64,000 nucleotides of DNA from Candidatus Avelusimicrobium pullarium (lineage in GTDB: Bacteria > Elusimicrobiota > Elusimicrobia > Elusimicrobiales > Elusimicrobiaceae), in assembly GCA_944323745.1 (NCBI GenBank), contig CALUTQ010000002.1:620001-684000 (forward strand), written 5' to 3'. The translations under genes and the position numbers were made by a program. A model generated the notes under the pieces. It was not told the DNA's origin. It made no database searches and saw nothing but the letters and a program-made list of their open reading frames with translations. Each line of letters starts with the position of its first letter. The first letter of the stretch is position 1. Positions 7,097 through 15,037 of the stretch are shown here, piece after piece.

Positions 7097-8446
7097 ATGG
7101 ACATTCAACAATATACTGCAGATTTTCTAGGCCGTATGGCCAAGCGCGACCCTGCGCAAAAAGTGTTCCAGCAAGCCGTAAAAGAAGTGGTAGGCAGTTT
7201 GGCCCCCGTCTTGGAGCAAAACCCCAAGTATATCAAAGAATGTATTTTAGACCGTATTGTAGAACCCGAAAGGATGATCATCTTCCGCGTACCGTGGAAA
7301 GACGACAAAGGCAATATTCACGTCAACCGCGGCTTCCGCATCCAATACAACAGCGCTCTGGGGCCTTATAAAGGCGGCATTCGCTTTCACGAAACCGTAA
7401 ACCAGGACGCCCTGAAATTTTTGGCCTTTGAACAAACTTTTAAAAACTCTTTAACCACGTTGCCTTTAGGCGGCGGAAAAGGCGGTTCCGACTTTGACAC
7501 CCGCGGCAAAAGCGACGACGAAGTAATGCGCTTCTGCCATTCGTTTATTAACGAACTGTACCACCACATCGGCTATCATACCGACGTGCCTGCCGGAGAC
7601 TTGGGCTGCGGCGCGCGCGAAATCGGCTATATGTTTGGCCAATACAAAAAACTGACCAACGACTTTACCGGTGCTTTTACCGGCAAAAAACCCAACTGGG
7701 GCGGCAGTTTGCTGCGCCCCGAAGCCACCGGCTACGGGGTGGCCTATTTTACGCAGGATATGCTCGCTACCCGCGGCGACAGTCTGAAAGGCAAAACAGC
7801 CATTGTGTCCGGCACCGGAAACGTGGGCATTTATACCATTGAAAAACTGACGCAGCTGGGGGCCAAAGTAGTCGGCTTTATGGACTACGACGGAAGCATT
7901 TACGACAAAGACGGCGTGGATGCCGAAAAACTGGCTTTCCTGAAAGATCTGGTTTTTGTGCGCAGAGGCAGCCTGAAAGAGTATGCCGCCAAATTTAAAA
8001 ATGCGCTGTTCCGCCCGGGCAAAAAAACGTGGGATATCCCGTGCCAAATCGCCTGCCCGACCGCCTGCGAAAATGAACTGCATACCGAAGACGCCAACAC
8101 TCTGCTTAAAAACGGATGCATTTGCCTGACGGAAGGCTCCAATATGCCCTGCACCCCCGGCGCCATTGACGCGTTCCACGCGGCAGGCATTTTATATTCC
8201 CCCGGCAAAGCGTCCAACGCCGGCGGCGTGGCCGTATCGGGCCTGGAAATGACGCAAAACAGTATGCGCATTTATTGGACGCGCGAAGAAGTGGACCAAT
8301 ATTTGCAGCGCATTATGCGCAGCATACACGACAGCTGCTTGGCCGCCGCCGAACAATACGGTATGAAAGGCGACTATATGGCCGGGGCCAATATTGCCGG
8401 CTTTATTAAAGTGGCCGACGCGATGATTGACCAAGGGCTGGTGTAA
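7097..8446 (+). CDS. gdhA: Glutamate dehydrogenase, hexameric type
   Basis: A 449-residue GDH that interconverts 2-oxoglutarate plus ammonia with glutamate. It shows the substrate pocket GPYKGGIRFH, the catalytic lysine motif PLGGGKGGSDFD, the DVPAGDLGCGAREIGYM region, and a Rossmann fold (SGTGNVGIYTIEKL). Length and the TGKKPNWGGSLLRPEATGYG segment are those of the small hexameric enzymes, commonly NADP-linked; cofactor is inferred. It has its own promoter, a strong ribosome binding site and a terminator. In a peptide-fermenting anaerobe it would link amino-acid breakdown with nitrogen assimilation. Confidence 0.96.
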   Translation: MDIQQYTADFLGRMAKRDPAQKVFQQAVKEVVGSLAPVLEQNPKYIKECILDRIVEPERMIIFRVPWKDDKGNIHVNRGFRIQYNSALGPYKGGIRFHETVNQDALKFLAFEQTFKNSLTTLPLGGGKGGSDFDTRGKSDDEVMRFCHSFINELYHHIGYHTDVPAGDLGCGAREIGYMFGQYKKLTNDFTGAFTGKKPNWGGSLLRPEATGYGVAYFTQDMLATRGDSLKGKTAIVSGTGNVGIYTIEKLTQLGAKVVGFMDYDGSIYDKDGVDAEKLAFLKDLVFVRRGSLKEYAAKFKNALFRPGKKTWDIPCQIACPTACENELHTEDANTLLKNGCICLTEGSNMPCTPGAIDAFHAAGILYSPGKASNAGGVAVSGLEMTQNSMRIYWTREEVDQYLQRIMRSIHDSCLAAAEQYGMKGDYMAGANIAGFIKVADAMIDQGLV

Positions 8447-8461
8447 AATTCTTTAGGCAAC

Positions 8462-8496
8462 AAAAAACGCTTTGGCCAAAAGCCAAAGCGTTTTTA
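8462..8496. terminator. Bidirectional terminator between gdhA and pilin 2
   Basis: AAAACGCTTTGGC (8464-8476) and GCCAAAGCGTTTT (8482-8494) form a 13-bp stem with a 5-nt loop. Confidence 0.9.
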
Positions 8497-8508
8497 TTTG
8501 TTTCTATC

Positions 8509-9021
8509 TTACCAATACGTAAACCAAGGGGTCCATTCGTAAACTTGTTTCCCTAATGACTGGCAGATCCAAGCTTTTATGTCAGAGTCATATCCGTTGC
8601 AATAAAATTTTCCTTTAACGGGATGCGTCGTGTCTCCGTTAGTAAAATAATAACCAACAGACGGAACGTCTGATAGGTAATTAAAAGAAGCCTGTATCCC
8701 AGAAGAAGAAAATACCCACCGGGCCCCTTTCCCGTCCTGCAAATAAAGCTCTGCACTGACGTCCAAATCATCCATTTCCATAGCGTAATAGCCATTTGCC
8801 ATATAAAAACGTTCCTCGGCTTCTGCCAAGCTGCGCAGCAAAGGCAGTACGCGGGCCGTTCTGGCTTTGGCTACCGCTTTTTTGTATTGCGGCAATGCAA
8901 TAGCCGCCAAGATGCCGATAATTAATACCACCACTAAAAGTTCAATAAGCGTAAAACCGCCCAAACGGCCTGTTAGAAAAGATTTTTTGCCGACGGGCCT
9001 TTTTCGATAAATTTTGTTCAT
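8509..9021 (-). CDS. Type IV pilin-like protein (pilin 2)
   Basis: A 170-residue prepilin with leader [20 protein letters not shown], cleavage before [16 protein letters not shown] and helix to ALPQYKKAV. The middle carries the family signature [21 protein letters not shown]; the C-terminus ([19 protein letters not shown]) is its own. The ATG at 9021 is at the centre of the shared palindrome. Here the stem holds T-A where the other copies hold C-G, and the second residue is Asn instead of Ser. Confidence 0.9.
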   Translation of the reverse strand: MNKIYRKRPVGKKSFLTGRLGGFTLIELLVVVLIIGILAAIALPQYKKAVAKARTARVLPLLRSLAEAEERFYMANGYYAMEMDDLDVSAELYLQDGKGARWVFSSSGIQASFNYLSDVPSVGYYFTNGDTTHPVKGKFYCNGYDSDIKAWICQSLGKQVYEWTPWFTYW

Positions 9022-9055
9022 AAACAAAATTTATCAAAAAAAAAAAACGACGCAA
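9006..9055 (-). promoter_or_regulatory. Pilin start module (copy 2, with a compensatory change)
   Basis: TTGCGT (9055-9050), spacer with twelve T (9047-9036), TAAATT (9033-9028), 6 nt, ATG. GATAAATTTTGTT at 9006-9018 is perfectly inverted at 9023-9035. Compared with copy 1 both arms changed, so pairing is kept. Confidence 0.75.
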
Positions 9056-9099
9056 GGCCTTTTAAAAAGCCCTGCACCGTTTTGATAAAACACGCATTT

Positions 9100-10269
9100 C
9101 TATTTCTTTTTTTTATAAAGCTTGTTGATAATAACGGCAATGGCACCGTCCCCCGTTACGTTGCAGGCCGTGCCAAAGCTGTCCATTGCAATATAAAGCG
9201 CAATCATCAGGCCCAGCATTTCATCGTTAAAGCCGAGCATTTTTTGCAATACGCCCAAAGAAGCCATAATCGCCCCGCCCGGCACCCCCGGCCCCGCAAC
9301 GATGGAAACGCCCAACATACAAATAAACCCGGCAAATTGCCAAAAATGCAATTCTCCGCCGCTCAATAAAACAATCGCCATTGCACAGGCCGTAATTTTA
9401 ATGGTACTGCCCGACATATGAATATTGGCACAAAGCGGCACGGTGAAACCGGCAATGTCTTCCTGCACCCCCAATTCCTGCACCTGTTTGTACGTCACGG
9501 GGATCGTCGCGGCGGAAGAAGATGTGCCCAGCGCCGTAAAATAAGCGGGGAGCATCGTTTTAAGCATAGAAAGCGGGTTCTTGCCGCTGACCAGCCCCGC
9601 AACGGAAAACTGCAACAGCAAAATGACCAGCGTGATGATAAAAATCAGCACGATAATTTTGGCAAATACACCCAAAACCTCCGCCGCCTGCCCCGTTACC
9701 GTCATATTCAAAAATATACCAAACACATACAGCGGCAGCAGCGGAATGATAACGGTGCCGATTACCTTATGTATAATTTCCCGAAAATCATACATTACGT
9801 TTTTGAGGGTTTCCCCTTTGCCAAAAGCAAGCCCCAACCCCAGCATAAAAGCCAGCACCAAAGAGGTGGTCACGTCCATCAGCGGCGGTATGGGCAGCGT
9901 AAAATAAGCGGCCAGTTCCGCCGGAGCGGCAAAAGCCACCAAAGAAGCGGACGCATCCAAAATACACGGGTAGAGCAGCACCGCCGTACCGAACGTAAAA
10001 AAGCCGGCAAAAAGCGTAAAGCCGTACGCCAAAAGCACCGTAAACAACAGCAAACGGCCCGAATCTTTGCCCAATTCGGCAATACCCGGGGTAATTAAAC
10101 CCAAAATTAAAAGCGGTACAATAAACCCCAAAAACTGCCCGAACAAGCCGTTAAACGTAACAAACAGGCGCACCAGCCACGTCGGGAAAAACAAACCGCA
10201 CACAATGCCCAGCACAATGGCCAAAGCCACCCACGGCAATAAACCCAATTTACACATTTTCTTAAGCAT
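9100..10269 (-). CDS. Dicarboxylate/amino acid:cation symporter (DAACS family)
   Basis: A 389-residue inner-membrane carrier of the GltP/DctA/SstT family, taking up dicarboxylates, glutamate or serine with H+ or Na+. About eight hydrophobic helices are visible with the family's re-entrant serine-rich loop (TALGTSSSAATIPVT), the PLCANIHMSGSTI segment and the substrate-binding end FGTACNVTGDGAIAV. The Arg or Asp that would show the substrate cannot be assigned with confidence. I chose the ATG at 10269, preceded by AGAGG, over a GTG two codons upstream. The ribosome binding site sits in a 12-bp palindrome. Divergent from RNase HI. Confidence 0.9.
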   Translation of the reverse strand: MLKKMCKLGLLPWVALAIVLGIVCGLFFPTWLVRLFVTFNGLFGQFLGFIVPLLILGLITPGIAELGKDSGRLLLFTVLLAYGFTLFAGFFTFGTAVLLYPCILDASASLVAFAAPAELAAYFTLPIPPLMDVTTSLVLAFMLGLGLAFGKGETLKNVMYDFREIIHKVIGTVIIPLLPLYVFGIFLNMTVTGQAAEVLGVFAKIIVLIFIITLVILLLQFSVAGLVSGKNPLSMLKTMLPAYFTALGTSSSAATIPVTYKQVQELGVQEDIAGFTVPLCANIHMSGSTIKITACAMAIVLLSGGELHFWQFAGFICMLGVSIVAGPGVPGGAIMASLGVLQKMLGFNDEMLGLMIALYIAMDSFGTACNVTGDGAIAVIINKLYKKKK

Positions 10270-10276
10270 AGCCACC

Positions 10277-10301
10277 TCTTGCGCAAGATACCTTTATTAT
10301 A
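10277..10301 (-). promoter_or_regulatory. Promoter -10 box and palindromic leader of the symporter gene
   Basis: TATAAT (10301-10296) in the context TTGCTATAAT. The leader contains the perfect palindrome TCTTGCGCAAGA (10277-10288), whose 3' half includes part of the AGAGG ribosome binding site, so pairing could mask it. Confidence 0.45.
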
Positions 10302-10336
10302 GCAAGAGATTACCCCAGCCATACCCGCTCATTTGC

Positions 10337-10342
10337 TAAAAT
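10337..10342 (+). promoter_or_regulatory. Promoter -10 box of RNase HI, leaderless type
   Basis: TAAAAT in TTTGCTAAAAT, exactly 6 nt before the ATG at 10349. No ribosome binding site fits between. Confidence 0.55.
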
Positions 10343-10348
10343 ATTTTT

Positions 10349-10972
10349 ATGCGCGTAACCATAAACATAGACGGCGGAAGCCGCGGTAACCCCGGGCCGG
10401 GGGCTTCGGCTTTTGTTATTAAGGACTTAAACGGAAAAATACTCTCGCAGGAAGGGTATTTTATCCCGCATTGCACCAATAACCAGGCCGAATATACCGC
10501 ACTTAAATTGGCCTTAATTAAAGCAGCCGAGCTGGGCGCCCAAGAGCTGGATATTATTTCGGACTCGCTGCTTCTGGTCAAACAATATTTGGGGGAATAT
10601 AAAATAAAACATCCCGATCTGGCCGCCCGTATGCAGGAAATACGCCAGCTGGCCCGTCCTTTCAAAATATCCATTCGCCACGTATTGCGTCACCTGAACA
10701 AAGAGCCGGACGCTTTGGCCAATAAAGCGATGGATTTAAAACAATCGGTTGGCTTTAACCCCATTGAAAATTTAAACCCGTCTGTACCGCCCGCTATACA
10801 AGCAGACAATACGGTAAACGGGGTACAAGTGAAGCCCGTGCACCACGCACCGCTCCAAACGGCTGCCGATACGCCGGCACAAAACACACAGGCGGCTTGT
10901 AAAGCGGGCCCGAAAAAAAAGGCCGCGGCAAAAACTAAAACCGCGCAGCCTTCGTTGTTTGAAGATTTTTAA
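10349..10972 (+). CDS. rnhA: Ribonuclease HI-like protein with C-terminal tail
   Basis: A 207-residue nuclease for the RNA strand of RNA-DNA hybrids. Residues 1-130 are an RNase H fold with the acidic residues in place: Asp8 in IDGGSRGNPGPGASAF, Glu in NNQAEYTALKLAL, Asp in IISDSLLLV and Asp in KEPDALANKAMD. The remaining 75 residues are low-complexity, Pro/Ala/Lys-rich and probably unfolded, ending QPSLFEDF; this end resembles a sliding-clamp-binding peptide, which is speculative. RNase P RNA follows on the same strand. Confidence 0.88.
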   Translation: MRVTINIDGGSRGNPGPGASAFVIKDLNGKILSQEGYFIPHCTNNQAEYTALKLALIKAAELGAQELDIISDSLLLVKQYLGEYKIKHPDLAARMQEIRQLARPFKISIRHVLRHLNKEPDALANKAMDLKQSVGFNPIENLNPSVPPAIQADNTVNGVQVKPVHHAPLQTAADTPAQNTQAACKAGPKKKAAAKTKTAQPSLFEDF

Positions 10973-10998
10973 TTGCCGCCCACCGCGGCAAAGCATTT

Positions 10999-11326
10999 GA
11001 CGGCCCAGAGAGCCGCCTTTGGCGTAACAGCCTTAGGAGGAACTTCCGGACTCCGCAGGGAAATGCGCCTTGCGAAAGCAAGGGCCGCACGGGGTAAAAG
11101 CCGTGCGGACGGAAAGTGCCACAGAAAACATACCGCCTTCGGGTAAGGGTGAAATGGTGCGGTAAGAGCGCACCGCGCACAAGGCAACGCGTGCGGCAGG
11201 GCAAACCCCGCAGGGAGCAAGGCCAAATATGCCCATACGTGTCCCGCGTCAGAGGCAGAGTAGGCCGCTTAGAGTAATGGTTCTCACGGTCCGCAAGGGC
11301 CGACAGAATCTGGGGTATGGGCCGTC
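10999..11326 (+). ncRNA. rnpB: RNase P RNA (bacterial type A)
   Basis: The catalytic RNA of RNase P, which trims tRNA 5' ends. Terminal helix P1 pairs GACGGCCC (10999-11006) with GGGCCGTC (11319-11326). Conserved core segments are present: the GGAGGAACTTCCGGACTCC region near 11036-11055, GTGCCACAGAAAACATACCGCC near 11117-11138, the GGGTGAAATGGTGCGGTAAG segment near 11147-11166, and ACAGAATCTGGGGTATGG near the 3' end. The first segment differs slightly from the usual GGAAAGUCCGGGCUCC. Length of about 328 nt fits type A. A terminator follows at once. Confidence 0.95.
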
Positions 11327-11333
11327 AAACCAT

Positions 11334-11365
11334 AAAAAAGCCGCTCTTTAAAGAGCGGCTTTTTT
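11334..11365. terminator. Bidirectional terminator between rnpB and the GT9 gene
   Basis: AAAAAAGCCGCTCTTT is directly followed by its inverse AAAGAGCGGCTTTTTT. Confidence 0.9.
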
Positions 11366-11377
11366 GTGCGGCTAAAT

Positions 11378-12913
11378 TTATTTAATCACGCCATTTTCCT
11401 TCAGCATTTCTTTTACGTTTTCAAACACAATGTCGGGCGTAATTAAGCGCATACATTTAAAGTGGCCCTGCGGGCACTTTTTGCCGCCGTGCAAAGCGCA
11501 GGGGCGGCAGTCCAAGCCCTTTACTTCCAGCACGCGGTGACCGTGCCCGTACGGGAAAAACCCCAGCTCACGCGTCGTCGGGCCGAAGATGGCCAGCGTC
11601 GGCACGTTGAAAGCCGTGGCAATGTGCATCGGGCCGGAATCGTTGGTAATAAACAATTTAAAATGCGGCATCAGGGCCATTAAATCGGCCAGGCTGGTTT
11701 TGCCGCACAGATTGGCACAGTGGCCCTGAGAAATTTGGCAGAGTTTTTCGCCCAGGTCGGCGTCTTTTTTGCCGCCGCCCACAATGACCGTCTGCAAATG
11801 CAGCTGCGTTTCAATGCGGCTGATAAGGTCTGCAAAGTTTTCAAACGGCCAGCATTTGGTCGGCCAGGCAGAGCCCGGGTGAATGCCGATAAGCGTTTTG
11901 CCTTCCAAATTAAAGTCCTTCATCAGGCGGGCCACGTTCTCTTCGGCCGAAGGGGCATAGCGCATATTGAGCTTTTCGGCCTTAAAGTTTTCTTTCACAA
12001 TGCCATGCAGCAAAGACAGGTTGCGTTCGGCGTCGTGAATCATCCAGTTAAACGGAATGGTTTTTGTGTAGAAAAACCAGCCTTCGCTGGAGGTAAACCC
12101 GATGCGTATGGGCACACGGCTGAGCCAGGCAATCAGCGCACTGCGGAAGCTGCGGTGCGGCACCAGCAAAATATCAATGCCGGCTTCTTTAATGGCTTTG
12201 GCGGTTTTCCATACGCCAAATATTTTGTTCCAGCCTTTTTTATCGTTTAGAATAATTTGGTCCACTTCTTTCATCGGACGGAAAATGTCTTCCGTCTGCG
12301 GACGGGTGATGACCACAATTTTGGTGTCGGGGAACAGCTTGGCCGTTTTTTGGATAAGCGGCGTGGTCAGCACGCTGTCACCGATAAACGAGGTTTGAAA
12401 AATGCCGATTTTGTTAATCTTTTTGCCGTCCAAATTGGCGTGTTTGTACGCCCAGTCGCCCAGTTCGGGGTTTTTGTATTTGACGGGCACATTCCAACCT
12501 TGCAGCGTTTCCAAATATTTGTCCAGCGTATGTTTTTCCAGCACGGGGGAGTTCTTTTTAAACTTTACATACAGCCGGCGCGCCACGGGGTTTTTGTGGT
12601 AGCGCAGCTTGTTGGGGATACGGCTGAAAAGGCCGATTAAAATGCTTTTTAAATTGGAATGCAAATCTAAATAATGCGTAAAGTGCCCTGCACGCACCTG
12701 ACGGATGTTGGCCCAAAGCCCTTTTTTGGCCACCATAATTTCGTCAATATCCGGATGGCCGGCCAGCACCTGCGCAAACTGGGGTTTGACCAGCAAGGTA
12801 ATATGGCTTTCGGGCCATTTGGCCTTTAGATTTTTATATACCGGAGACGAAAGCACAATGTCGCCCAACGAAGACAAACGCACCACTAAAATCTTAGGCT
12901 GATTTTCGCTCAT
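11378..12913 (-). CDS. Glycosyltransferase family 9 (heptosyltransferase-like) with duplicated N-terminal domain
   Basis: A 511-residue GT9 protein, likely adding a heptose or similar sugar to the lipopolysaccharide core in the cytoplasm. It is longer than the usual 340-360 residues. Residues 8-150 look like a GT9 N-terminal acceptor domain (KILVVRLSSLGDIVLSSPVY), and residues 168-511 form a complete second GT9 (KIGIFQTSFIGDSVLTTPLI, donor site IGIHPGSAWPTKCWP, FITNDSGPMHIA, FGPTTRELGFFP). The first copy has no donor-binding half. A Cys-rich end (CRPCALHGGKKCPQGHFKC) matches WaaF-like proteins. It overlaps waaA by 20 nt, so the two are an operon. Confidence 0.85.
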   Translation of the reverse strand: MSENQPKILVVRLSSLGDIVLSSPVYKNLKAKWPESHITLLVKPQFAQVLAGHPDIDEIMVAKKGLWANIRQVRAGHFTHYLDLHSNLKSILIGLFSRIPNKLRYHKNPVARRLYVKFKKNSPVLEKHTLDKYLETLQGWNVPVKYKNPELGDWAYKHANLDGKKINKIGIFQTSFIGDSVLTTPLIQKTAKLFPDTKIVVITRPQTEDIFRPMKEVDQIILNDKKGWNKIFGVWKTAKAIKEAGIDILLVPHRSFRSALIAWLSRVPIRIGFTSSEGWFFYTKTIPFNWMIHDAERNLSLLHGIVKENFKAEKLNMRYAPSAEENVARLMKDFNLEGKTLIGIHPGSAWPTKCWPFENFADLISRIETQLHLQTVIVGGGKKDADLGEKLCQISQGHCANLCGKTSLADLMALMPHFKLFITNDSGPMHIATAFNVPTLAIFGPTTRELGFFPYGHGHRVLEVKGLDCRPCALHGGKKCPQGHFKCMRLITPDIVFENVKEMLKENGVIK

Positions 12914-14183
12914 AATTTTTCACCGCTTCCATAATTTTTTGAGTAGCCCCTTTAAAACTCAGGGCTGTTTGCCGCGCTTTGGCGGCCATATTTTCCAGCA
13001 CGGCCGGTTCCTTAAACAAACGGGATACGGTCGCGCCAAAATTGTTTTCATCCACCAGCACTCCGCCGCCGCGCGACAAAAGCGCGTGGGCGGTATCCGG
13101 CGTGTTATAAAAACTTTTACCAAACAAAACGGTTTTGCCCAAAATAGCCGGCTCCAGCAAATTATGCGCACCGCGCGGAGCGATACTGCCCCCTACAAAG
13201 GCCAAGCCGGCGCAGGCATATAAAGACTGCAAAAAACCCATTGTGTCTGCACAAATTAAAACGGCGTTTTTGGGCAATTTCTTTTCGCTCAACATACCGT
13301 AAGCCAACGGCTGTTTTTTAAGGGCCGCTTTAATTTCTTCGCGCCGCTCCAAGTGGCGCGGGGCAAAAATAATTTTGATACCCTGCTGCGCCCAAGCAGG
13401 TGCGTATTTTAAAATCAGTTCTTCTTCCTGCGGGTGGGTGCTGCCGCACACCAAAACGGGGGCTTGCGCCCAACCTAGTTTTTTTATCAGCGCTTTGGCT
13501 TCCTTTAATTTGGCGGGCTGGTCGTTTAACGTGTCGTATTTTACGTTGCCGCATACCAAAATGCGCTCCTGCGGCAGGCCCAGGCTGGCGTAGCGGCTGG
13601 CGGCGTCTTCATCCTGCATACAGGCCAAACCCACGTGGGAAAAAAGCATTTTAAAAAGAGGCAGCACATAATGATACGCTTTGGTACTTTTGCGGGAAAT
13701 GCGCGCATTGAGCAACAGTACGGGCACGCCTTCTTTTTCACAGGCGGCTATCATATTGGGCCAAATTTCACGCTCTATAATAAACAACCGGTGCGGACGG
13801 GCCGCGCGCAAAAAACGGCGGACATTGGGATAAAAATCTAACGGGGCCAAAAGGGCTTGGGAAATATCGGGGTTTTTTTCGGCTTCGGCTTTGCCGGCGG
13901 CTGTGCTGGTGGTAAGCAAAATGTCTTTTTGGTAAAACGCTTTGAGTTCTTTGATTAACCCCGCCACCGATTTAACCTCCCCCACGCTGGCACAATGCAC
14001 CCAAAGCGCGCCCTGTATAATAGCGGAGGGATCTTCCAGCGCAAAACGTTCCTTCAGCTCCTGTTTTAGGGTCTTAAGCACCCGCCGCCGCGCAGAAAAC
14101 AAGAACCCCAGCAATACGCCTGCGGCGGCAAAGGGAAAGGCTAAATTGGTTAGAAACAGCAGGAAATTACCCATATATTTCAT
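12894..14183 (-). CDS. waaA: 3-deoxy-D-manno-octulosonic acid (Kdo) transferase
   Basis: A 429-residue inner-membrane GT30 enzyme that adds Kdo to lipid A precursor. The N-terminal segment FLLFLTNLAFPFAAAGVLLG is the membrane anchor. Family motifs are WVHCASVGEVKS, TTSTAAGKAEAE, PLDFYPNVRRFL, the glutamate in FIIEREIWPNMI, and SIAPRGAHNLLEPAILGKTVLFG. The ATG at 14183 directly precedes the anchor; a TAAAAT box ends 7 nt before it, which predicts a leaderless mRNA. It shows the organism makes Kdo-containing lipopolysaccharide. Confidence 0.95.
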   Translation of the reverse strand: MKYMGNFLLFLTNLAFPFAAAGVLLGFLFSARRRVLKTLKQELKERFALEDPSAIIQGALWVHCASVGEVKSVAGLIKELKAFYQKDILLTTSTAAGKAEAEKNPDISQALLAPLDFYPNVRRFLRAARPHRLFIIEREIWPNMIAACEKEGVPVLLLNARISRKSTKAYHYVLPLFKMLFSHVGLACMQDEDAASRYASLGLPQERILVCGNVKYDTLNDQPAKLKEAKALIKKLGWAQAPVLVCGSTHPQEEELILKYAPAWAQQGIKIIFAPRHLERREEIKAALKKQPLAYGMLSEKKLPKNAVLICADTMGFLQSLYACAGLAFVGGSIAPRGAHNLLEPAILGKTVLFGKSFYNTPDTAHALLSRGGGVLVDENNFGATVSRLFKEPAVLENMAAKARQTALSFKGATQKIMEAVKNYERKSA

Positions 14184-14190
14184 TATATTA

Positions 14191-14196
14191 ATTTTA
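14191..14196 (-). promoter_or_regulatory. Promoter -10 box of waaA, leaderless type
   Basis: TAAAAT ending 7 nt before the ATG at 14183. Confidence 0.45.
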
Positions 14197-14254
14197 GACA
14201 GCGCCACCAAACGCCTTAACGGCTTTGCCCTATCTTTCTGCCGGACACATCGCT

Positions 14255-15037
14255 TTAAACGTCCCGTGCCAGCGTATACGCCATTACTTGTTTGGCCCCC
14301 GCCTGTTTTAAAGCGGCGGCGCAAGCTTCCAGCGTGGCGCCTGTGGTGGCCACATCATCTATCAGCAGCACCACTTTGCCTTTGACTGCTTCCGGCTGGC
14401 GGCATACAAAAGCCCCTTTCATATTTTCCGCGCGTTGCTCACGGCCAAAGCCCGTTTGGCTGGGTGTATTACGGATGCGGCAAAGGTTGTTTTCGTCCAC
14501 CATCAGCCCCGTTATGCGCCCCAATTGGCGGGCCAACAGGGCGGCCTGATTGTAGCCTCGCTTTTTTTGTTTGGCCGGATAAAGCGGCACCGGCATAAGC
14601 AGCTGTGCCGTATGCAGTACGTCAAAATCAGGCCAAGCCTGCCCCAGCCAGCCGCCCAAATAAGCCGCCAAATAGGTTTGATGTGCGTATTTAAACGGAT
14701 GCACCAAAGCACGTACCTGCGGGTTAAATACCACGGCAGAGCGGATATACGCACAAGGATACTTTTTTGATTTGCTCCCGCGGCAATGAAAACAATGCGC
14801 GCCCCCTTGCCTCAGCGGCTGGCCGCAGCGCCGGCAATAAAGCCCGTCCGCCACAAAACGCACTTGGGCCGCACAGGCGGCGCACAAAGGATCTTCCGCC
14901 CGAAAAGGCAAATCTTTGCCGCACGCATAACACGTGCGCGGCAGCAGCAGATGCAGCAGCGCGTCTTTGGCAAAATTAAAACTGGATCGTAATATTGGCA
15001 CCCAGGTTATAGGCCATATAATCTTCCGTTTCCACAT
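14255..15037 (-). CDS. comF: ComF family protein (phosphoribosyltransferase-like)
   Basis: A protein of up to 260 residues. It has an N-terminal zinc-finger region with paired cysteines (CYACGKDL, LCAACAAQ, YCRRCGQPL, CFHCRG) and a C-terminal phosphoribosyltransferase fold with the PRPP loop VLLIDDVATTGATL. ComF helps bring single-stranded DNA into the cytoplasm during natural transformation and may act in replication restart. The stated ATG lies 62 nt inside the upstream SprA-like gene; a GTG at 15001 or a start nearer LLHLLLPRTC is more usual for ComF, so the first 10-25 residues are uncertain. Together with pilins it hints at competence. Confidence 0.85.
   Translation of the reverse strand: MWKRKIIWPITWVPILRSSFNFAKDALLHLLLPRTCYACGKDLPFRAEDPLCAACAAQVRFVADGLYCRRCGQPLRQGGAHCFHCRGSKSKKYPCAYIRSAVVFNPQVRALVHPFKYAHQTYLAAYLGGWLGQAWPDFDVLHTAQLLMPVPLYPAKQKKRGYNQAALLARQLGRITGLMVDENNLCRIRNTPSQTGFGREQRAENMKGAFVCRQPEAVKGKVVLLIDDVATTGATLEACAAALKQAGAKQVMAYTLARDV

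Noticed and set aside
9581-10098. Plus-strand frames opposite the symporter gene
   Set aside because: Antisense to a gene with clear DAACS motifs; highly basic composition.
11033-11236. Minus-strand small frames within rnpB
   Set aside because: They lie inside the RNase P RNA, which accounts for the sequence.
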